Of a DNA stretch of 64,000 nt, positions 58,053 through 64,000 are shown one piece after another (within the stretch, counting starts at the first letter, position 1; the number at the start of each line of letters is the position of its first letter). The stretch spans positions 17,303,501 to 17,367,500 of the forward strand of contig JARKIP010000021.1 of the NCBI GenBank assembly GCA_029990175.1. The letters are read 5' to 3'. The notes under the pieces were generated by a model. It ran no database searches. It was not told the origin of the DNA and saw nothing but the letters and a program-made list of their open reading frames with translations. The translations under genes were made by a program, and so were the position numbers. This stretch comes from Petunia secreta (Eukaryota; Streptophyta; Magnoliopsida; Solanales; Solanaceae).

Positions 58053-59939
58053 CTCCTTTAAATGAGTCCAATGGAAAATATACAAATGATGTGGCGTCGG
58101 TTGAGGGATCTAACACTGTCATTATTGATGGATACCAAGCCCAGGCTGCATATGATAAGAGTAAAATAGAATTATTTCCACATTTTCAGTTTTTTACATA
58201 TGCAATTATATGTGTTCATATTTGTATAATCCCAATCTTTTTATATTAAATGTATCAGCACCTTTCATTGAACTAACTGCGGAAGATGGGGCAGAGTTGT
58301 TCCCAAATCAAAGTTTCCAAGATATTTTCATGGATCAACCTGATGTGGTAAAGGGCCAACCTGATGTAGGTAAATTCCATATTTTTCATATTAATTGTGA
58401 AATATCTGTTTATAAAGTTATTTTTACCCTTCATTTGTGTGAATATTTTAAATAACTATCTAATAACTATAAATTTTGATGTAAACAGATACTCCAACCG
58501 ATAGGACCCCTCCAGACCATGTAACCCTTGCAAAGAAAGTGTTCTTCTCTTTTAAGCATCCATTCACCACAAATATATGGAAGCGAGTTGATTCTGTACT
58601 GCTGGAGAAATTTACATAGTGGATTAAGATTGGTCTGCGGAAGAACAGGTTATTCTTATTCTTAATTTTAGATTTACTAGTTTATTGGCAAAATTGCATT
58701 TTCACATTACATATGAACTTTGAATCTTACTTTTAGAGAAGAGTCATATTGCAAAAATGTGAATATCTTGAAGCCGAAGTTTGATTTTAGTATGTGTCTG
58801 GTCGTAACAAAAGACTGGTTCCATTCGCTCCATCATGCAGATAATGCCTTTGATGAGCCGGTATGATTGTTATTTACTTTAATTAGGTGTTCATTAGATA
58901 TTTAATTTGTTGGTTTTTAAGTACTTGTTGGAAACATGTTTCTTTTTGTTGAGAACAACTTTTGGTGGATCTGAAAATACTCGTGATTCATTGCAATAGT
59001 GTAGTTATGAGACCCCATCAAATATTATTGGTATAGCTGAATACTAATATGGTTTTTACTGTATTCATTAAGTATTTACTTTGTCATTATCAGATATATA
59101 TTAACCTGTGTTAAAAAAACATGCTCAAATACTAATTATTTGCTAATTATACAGCACATCGATGTCATATTGTACTAGTTAAGAAAAAGGGACAAGTATG
59201 ATCATCGTGTCCGTGGTCGCTTCACAACCACTGATAGCTTGTTTGATTCAATACTTAGAGATGTGTTCAACAATTATTTGGAAAACAACAAGTCTTTGAC
59301 TGTGGCTGCTAATAACCACATTATATCATACTAGATGAAGGGTCTATCGATGAGGTATAATATCCCGTGGCGATTGGTAGATAATGTTTTGTTCACGATA
59401 AAAGTGGTTAAGGATTGGCATTGGGTGCTGGTCAGGTTGTCGTTTAGGGACCGTATTTTGTACGTGTACGACCAAAAGCTGCACAATTACTATTACGACC
59501 GAGAACTAATTGAGTTTGTTGAAGCATATGCTATCCTTATTCCTCTGTTCCTTTCTGCTATTGGATTCTATAACAGTGAGAATGACCTCAATATCAAAGC
59601 ATATGAGTTTGGAGCAAAACCGAGGATTGACCCTTTTCAAGTGTTGCACGTCTATGATATGACTCGTGTTCGGAAGGCGTAAGTATCCGAATACATTAAT
59701 TTGCTATATATCTTTTGTTCTTCAATTTATTTGTCTAAATATCTTAACTGGCTTCTTGTTGTTTATTAGTGATTATGGGGTTTTTTCCGCTACTTTTGCC
59801 GAATATTTTGTTTCATGGTCGTGGAATGCCTGGAAAGAGTTGCAACATTAATCGTTTCCGGAAGCGTTATGGGGCGTTACTTTGGGACTATGGACTGCAT
59901 AAACAAGTTTACAATGCTGAAAGTGATCCGGAGGAATAG
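58053..59939 (+). pseudogene. Ulp1-protease 3' half of the interrupted gene, catalytic Cys lost
   Basis: Exons resume after an acceptor at 58051-58052 (APLNESNGKY), then 58256 (APFIELTAEDG), 58488 (TPPDHVTLAKKVFF), 58741 (KDWFHSLHHADNAFDEP), 59155 (HIDVILY) and 59770. The protease shows His and Asp in WHWVLVRLSFRDRILYVYDQ (59413-59472). The motif that should be DCGVF reads DYGVF: TAT at 59774-59776 replaces the Cys codon. Stops at 58617-58619 (for a residue before WIKIGL), 59176-59178 (in LY.LRKR) and 59332-59334, and a frame change near 59815, after which RFRKRYGALLWDYG continues to 59939, complete the decay. Exon phase at HIDV is the same as HVDV in the other Ulp1-like gene. It cannot be proteolytic. 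Confidence 0.85.
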
Positions 59940-60001
59940 TTGTTCAATATTCCAGTCTTTGTTTTTTAATAACGTTTTTGAATAATGTTAGCTTCAATGT
60001 C

Positions 60002-60098
60002 AAGACAGTTTCTGAATAATTTTTTTGCGATAATGGTTAGACAGATTCTGAATAATATTTTTGCGATAATGGTTAGATAGTTTCTGAATATTGTTTGA
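60002..60098. repeat. Short tandem repeat after the Ulp1-like stop
   Basis: Two and a half units of TTCTGAATAAT.TTTTTGCGATAATGGTTAGACA, about 43 bp each, about 65 bases past the stop codon. Confidence 0.8.
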
Positions 60099-60345
60099 AA
60101 ATATTTTGTTAATGCAGTTGGCTTTTTTAAGCCATTTATATGTTTGTGTTGTTGTTGTTGTTTTTTTTTTTTTTTTTGGGTAATCTGTTACATATTGCTC
60201 TCTTATAGGCTGCATTCATGCATGTTCTTTTTTATTCTTTTAAGAGATGGAGAGGGAATTATGAGGTATTTATAGATCGAATATCCAATTCTACAAACAT
60301 ATAATGTCTTTGGATAGTTTGAATATCAAATTCTGGGACAGATTT

Positions 60346-61698
60346 TGGCAAAACTGCGTAGGTCTGAAACTGTCGCTGTGACAGATTTTATGACTAACTT
60401 CAAATATTATTCTGGGACGACCCTGAATGTTTTTAGATCCAAATTTTGGATATTTTATACATATTGAAGTCTAGTTTCAGGAAATTTAAACATCTCAAAA
60501 TTCGGAGGCCGCTGCATCAAGATATGAATATTTTGCTGAAGCAGTGCAGGTCTGAAACTGTCACAATGACAAATTTTATGACTGACATTCAAAATATTTT
60601 TTAGGATGTGTCTGAAAGTTTTTAGCTCCAAATTTTAGATATGTTATACATCTTGAAGTCTAGTTTCAGGAAATTTAAACATCTTGCAATTTGGAGGCGG
60701 CTACATCAAGATATGAATATTTTGACGAGGCTGCGCAAGTCTGAAACTATCAGCATGACAGATTTTGTGTCTGACTTCAAATAATTGTCTGATGTTCCTA
60801 AATGGTTTTAGATCCAAATTTCGGATATGTTGTACATCTTGAAGGCTAGTTTCAGAAAATTCAAATTTCCTGCAATTAGGAGTCTTCTGCATCAAGATAT
60901 TAATATTTTGGCAAAATTGCGCAGGTCTGGAATTATCAGTATAGCGGATTTCATGGCTGACTTCAAATAATTTTCCGGGACATTCCTAAATACTCACAAT
61001 ACAAGCAAGAGGTGATATAGAAGCTGCTCGAAAACTTGTTCAGAAATATGGTGTGATGACAACCAAATTTTATTCCTGATTTTGGAAGCAGTTCAGGTTC
61101 CAGTGGATATTATTCCTGATTTTTCTATTGCTAACCAAATTTTACGCGATATCAACTGAAGACTGCATTATCCACTTCACCCCAAATTTTTATTATCTAT
61201 CTCTGGGAAAATATCAGTTCCTGTGATGGATAGTTACTCCTGAGCCAACTTGTGTGTGAATATAGTTTTCGGGACTAATCCACTGTCGAAAACCAGTGCA
61301 TGCATATTATTGATTTATGATGAGTTTGTTTACAATATAAGGCTAAGGCCACCAAAATTTTACATTGTTAACACTTTCTGTATTCACCTAAGTTGAGAGG
61401 ACAGAAACTTTGTTTCTGGGAATGTATAAAGAAGAAACAAGTAACCATAAGTTTGTCCTCTGATGAAATTAATAACATAGACCTGAGACAGTAATTCTTT
61501 CATCTTTTCTAGTTTTAACTTAATTCAGTGTGGAGTTTTTTAACTTTGTCTCGGGTTGATGATTTTTTTATTTTGAGCCAACCATTAGTAAACTTCATAG
61601 TAGACTGTCAAAAAGTACTTCCAAATAGCATACATAGCAGTGCAGACAAAATATCAATCTGATGCCCATAAGTGTCTTAGAGACTATTATTGGCAAAA
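60346..61698. repeat. Large direct duplication, copy 1 (with ~188-bp tandem repeats)
   Basis: The first part holds four units of about 188 bp, recognisable by GGTCTGAAACTGTC.C..TGACAGA (about 60362, 60550, 60738 and, as GGTCTGGAATTATC, 60923) and CATCAAGATATGAATATTTTG. The rest runs through a gene fragment (60999-61158) and on to CTTAGAGACTATTATTGGCA. The order is repeated at 62443-63785. Confidence 0.85.
60999..61158 (+). pseudogene. Captured gene fragment, copy 1 (Nudix 3/DPP III-like C-terminus?)
   Basis: Translation gives IQARGDIEAARKLVQKYGVM, then a disturbed stretch with a stop, then VQVPVDIIPDFSIANQILR in another frame. The first and last segments resemble, from memory, the C-terminal part of plant Nudix hydrolase 3 / dipeptidyl peptidase III-like (M49) proteins. 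About 13 bases present in copy 2 are missing here. It has no start, no catalytic HELLGH motif and no splice context, so it is a gene scrap. Confidence 0.4.
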
Positions 61699-62442
61699 GT
61701 GAAAGCAAGATAAACAGATTTATCAGCAGCGAAGACTAGACATTTGAAATTGTAGAACTAAAATATATTTTATATGTTATAGTCAAATATTAACAGAAAC
61801 TTTTAAAGAAATTTATAAGGTGTACGAAACTGAGCTCAATGCATAATCTGTGTTATGAGGCTCTTACCACCCATGGTTGCCCCAAGGTGTACAAAATCTT
61901 GCTCACACTAGATACATTCCCACCTTCGCCTTGCATTGGTCAATTTCCATCGGTGTAAATCATATTAAGGCTCAATTACCCTGCTCAAGTTCATACTAGC
62001 ACTGGCACATTATTGGTGAACCAAAGAAGTATGTCAACTTCATCATCACATACACCAGTAGAATTCACAAAGAATTAATAACATATTTTAGTCTGCTATG
62101 CATAAATATCAAGACTGAAATATTATGTTAATCAGAAGCGAAAACTTTCAAAGGGAGAAGCGAAAACTTTCAAAGGGATATGGTGCTCTGAGTCTAGTTC
62201 CTGGGGCATCAAGCAGCTTTCGATATGAAGGCTCGTAGCTTCAGACATGAATTTTTGATCGTGAGCCTGCACAAACTGTGAAGTCAGATGACAGATATTT
62301 CGATCTATTTAAAATATTAAACTGTGTTAATTGAGATGGAATAAGTAACTGATGTTTGGATATGTTATATATCTTGAAGTTTAGTTTCACAAAATTTAAA
62401 CATCTTGCAATTCGGGAGTCGCTGCATCAAGATATGAATATT
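61699..62442. other. Spacer between the two duplicated blocks
   Basis: No gene. It contains a 20-bp local repeat, GCGAAAACTTTCAAAGGGA, twice (62138 and 62160). From about 62350 it already carries one partial ~188-bp unit. Confidence 0.6.
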
Positions 62443-63785
62443 TTTGCAAAACAACGTAGGTCTGAAACTGTCTCTATGACAGAATTTATGACTAACTTAA
62501 AATATTATTATGGGACGATCCTGAATGTTTTAGATCCAAATTTTAGATATGTTATACATATTGAAGTATAGTTTCAGGAATTTAAACATCTCAAAATTCA
62601 GAGGCCGTTCCATCAAGATATGAATATTTTGCTGAAGCAGCGAAGGTCTGAAACTGTCACAATGACAGATTTTATGACTGACTTCAAAATATTTTTTGGG
62701 ATGTGTCTGAAAGGTTTTAGCTCCAAATTTTGGATGTGTTATACATCTTAAAGTCCAGTTTCAGGAAATTTGAACATCTTGCAATTTGGAGACCACTACA
62801 TCAAGATATGAATATTTTGGCGAGGCTGCACAAGTCTGAAACTATCAGTATGACAGATTTCGTGTCTAACTTCAAATAACTGTCTGGGATATTCCTAAAT
62901 GGTTTTAGATCCAAATTTTGGATATGTTGTACATCTTGAAGGCTAGTTTCAGAAAATTCAAATTTCCAGCAATTCGGAGTCCTCTGCATCAAGATATTAA
63001 TATTTTGGCAAAATTCCGCAGGTCTGGAATTATCAGTATAATAGATTTCATGGCTGACTTCAAATAATTGTCCGGGACCTAAATACTCACAATACAAGCA
63101 AGAGGTGATATAGAAGCTGCTCGAAAACTTGTTCAGAAATATGGTGTGATGACAACCAAATTTTATTCCTGATTTTGGAAGCAAAAGTTGGAAGCAGTTC
63201 AGGTTCCAGTGGATATTATTCCTGATTTTTCCATTGCTAACCAAATTTTACGCGGTATCAACAGAAGACTACATTATCCACTTCACCCCATATTTTTACT
63301 GTCTGTCTCTGGGAAAATGTCAGTTTCTGTGATGGATAGTTACTCCTGAGCCAACTTGTGTGTGAATTCCATTGTCGAAAACTAGTGCATGCATATTATT
63401 GATTTATGATGAGTTTGTTTACAACGTAAGGCTAAGGCCACCAAAATTTTATATTGTTAACACTTTCCGTATTCACCTAAGTTGAGAGGATAGAAACTTT
63501 GTTTCTGGGAATGTATAAAGAAGAAACAAGTAACCATAAGTTTGTCCTCTGATGAAATTAATAACATAAACCTGAGACAGTAATTCTTTCATCTTTTCTT
63601 GTTTTAACTTAATTCGGTGTGGAGTTTTTTAACTTTGTCTCGGATTGATGATTTTCTTATTTTGAGCCAACCATTAGTAAACTTCATAGTAGACTGTCAA
63701 AAAGTACTTCCAAATAGCATACATAGCAGTGCAGACAAAATATCAACTTGATGCCCATAAGTGTCTTAGAGAGTGTTATTGGCAG
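62443..63785. repeat. Large direct duplication, copy 2 (with ~188-bp tandem repeats)
   Basis: Same order as copy 1, about 2.1 kb downstream: units at about 62459, 62645, 62833 and 63020, the gene fragment at 63092-63266, and the shared end GTCTTAGAGAG.GTTATTGGCA. Differences are single bases and small indels; for example, 13 bases are kept here that copy 1 lacks. Confidence 0.85.
63092..63266 (+). pseudogene. Captured gene fragment, copy 2 (Nudix 3/DPP III-like C-terminus?)
   Basis: The fuller copy reads IQARGDIEAARKLVQKYGVM, TTKFYS, a TGA, then KLEAVQVPVDIIPDFSIANQ with ILRGINR, all in one frame. It retains KLEA, lost in copy 1. The stop sits within a doubled ATTCCTGATTTT word, suggesting a small local duplication corrupted the middle. 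The parent family is suggested from memory only; it could be another protein with a similar ARGDIEAA...VPVDI pattern. Confidence 0.45.
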
Positions 63786-64000
63786 TAAATATCAACATAT
63801 GGGCTGTCATTTATGTAAATGACCCATTTATTTTTGTTTAGCAACACTAGTTTCCACCGTATGTTATGATTCGCGCGAGGAGATTCCTGGATCAAGCACA
63901 AGGGCCCAACTTAAGATAGTAGCTGAAGATGGCCTTAAAAAGTAAAATTTTCACCCACATGCCACTTTTGTCACTGATATTTAGTTTGAAGCCACTTTTT
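63786..64000. other. Window end, nothing identified
   Basis: Unique sequence without a frame. The last bases (TGCCACTTTTGTCACTGATATTTAGTTTGAAGCCACTTTTT) contain a doubled GCCACTTTT word and might be near an element terminus, but no partner was found in the window. Confidence 0.35.

Noticed and set aside
62356..63244. Frames across the ~188-bp repeats as a repeat protein
   Set aside because: Stops and frame changes in most units; listed as a question in the findings but not as a gene.

Overview
The window is nuclear DNA of a flowering plant, most probably a member of the Solanaceae. The pointers are SINE heads and tails of a type I associate with that family, DUF1985/Ulp1 transposon genes, MITE termini opening on GTTTGGAC or GTCGTTTGG, an intron-bearing MYB46/83-type gene and a nuclear tRNA-Ser(GCU). 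Family and domain names come from reading the translations and from memory; nothing was searched.

Layout. 1-1.84 kb: 3' part of a decayed LINE (RT C-terminus, zinc-binding region, RNase H). 1.99-11.1 kb: a mosaic with three minus-strand coding units: a compact two-exon B3-domain gene, a small coiled-coil gene with NGH repeats, and a multi-exon DUF1985/Ulp1-protease gene that is a pseudogene but keeps its catalytic His, Asp, Gln and Cys. One 20-bp motif recurs eight times downstream of, inside and upstream of the Ulp1 gene, so these pieces probably travelled together. 11.2-22 kb: intergenic DNA with two MITEs, a badly decayed RTE-type LINE and SINE remnants. 22.2-25.6 kb: the one clearly intact protein-coding gene of known role, an R2R3-MYB of MYB46/MYB83 type (master switch of secondary-wall synthesis). 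28.3-38.0 kb: an old long-terminal-inverted-repeat element split by two LINEs in opposite orientation, one of them full length with a 13-bp target duplication. 38.9-39.7 kb: a 452-bp MITE and a tRNA-Ser gene.

40.5-59.9 kb: a second DUF1985/Ulp1 gene, plus strand, cut in two by a 14.46-kb LTR retrotransposon with 5-bp target duplications. That retrotransposon (43,531-57,989) has about 2.55-kb LTRs and a Tat/Ogre-like layout. It carries only an extra ORF (DUF7745-like) and a chimeric Copia fragment, with no gag-pol of its own that I can see. A 1,157-bp Mutator-type MITE with a 9-bp duplication sits in the 3' LTR only. 60.0-63.8 kb: a duplicated 1.35-kb block of ~188-bp tandem repeats, each copy followed by what looks like a captured C-terminal piece of a Nudix-hydrolase-3/dipeptidyl-peptidase-III-like gene.

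Insertion order can be read from the nesting: Ulp1 element, then LTR retrotransposon, then MITE; and TIR element, then the LINEs. Only the MYB gene, the tRNA and possibly the B3 and coiled-coil genes look functional.
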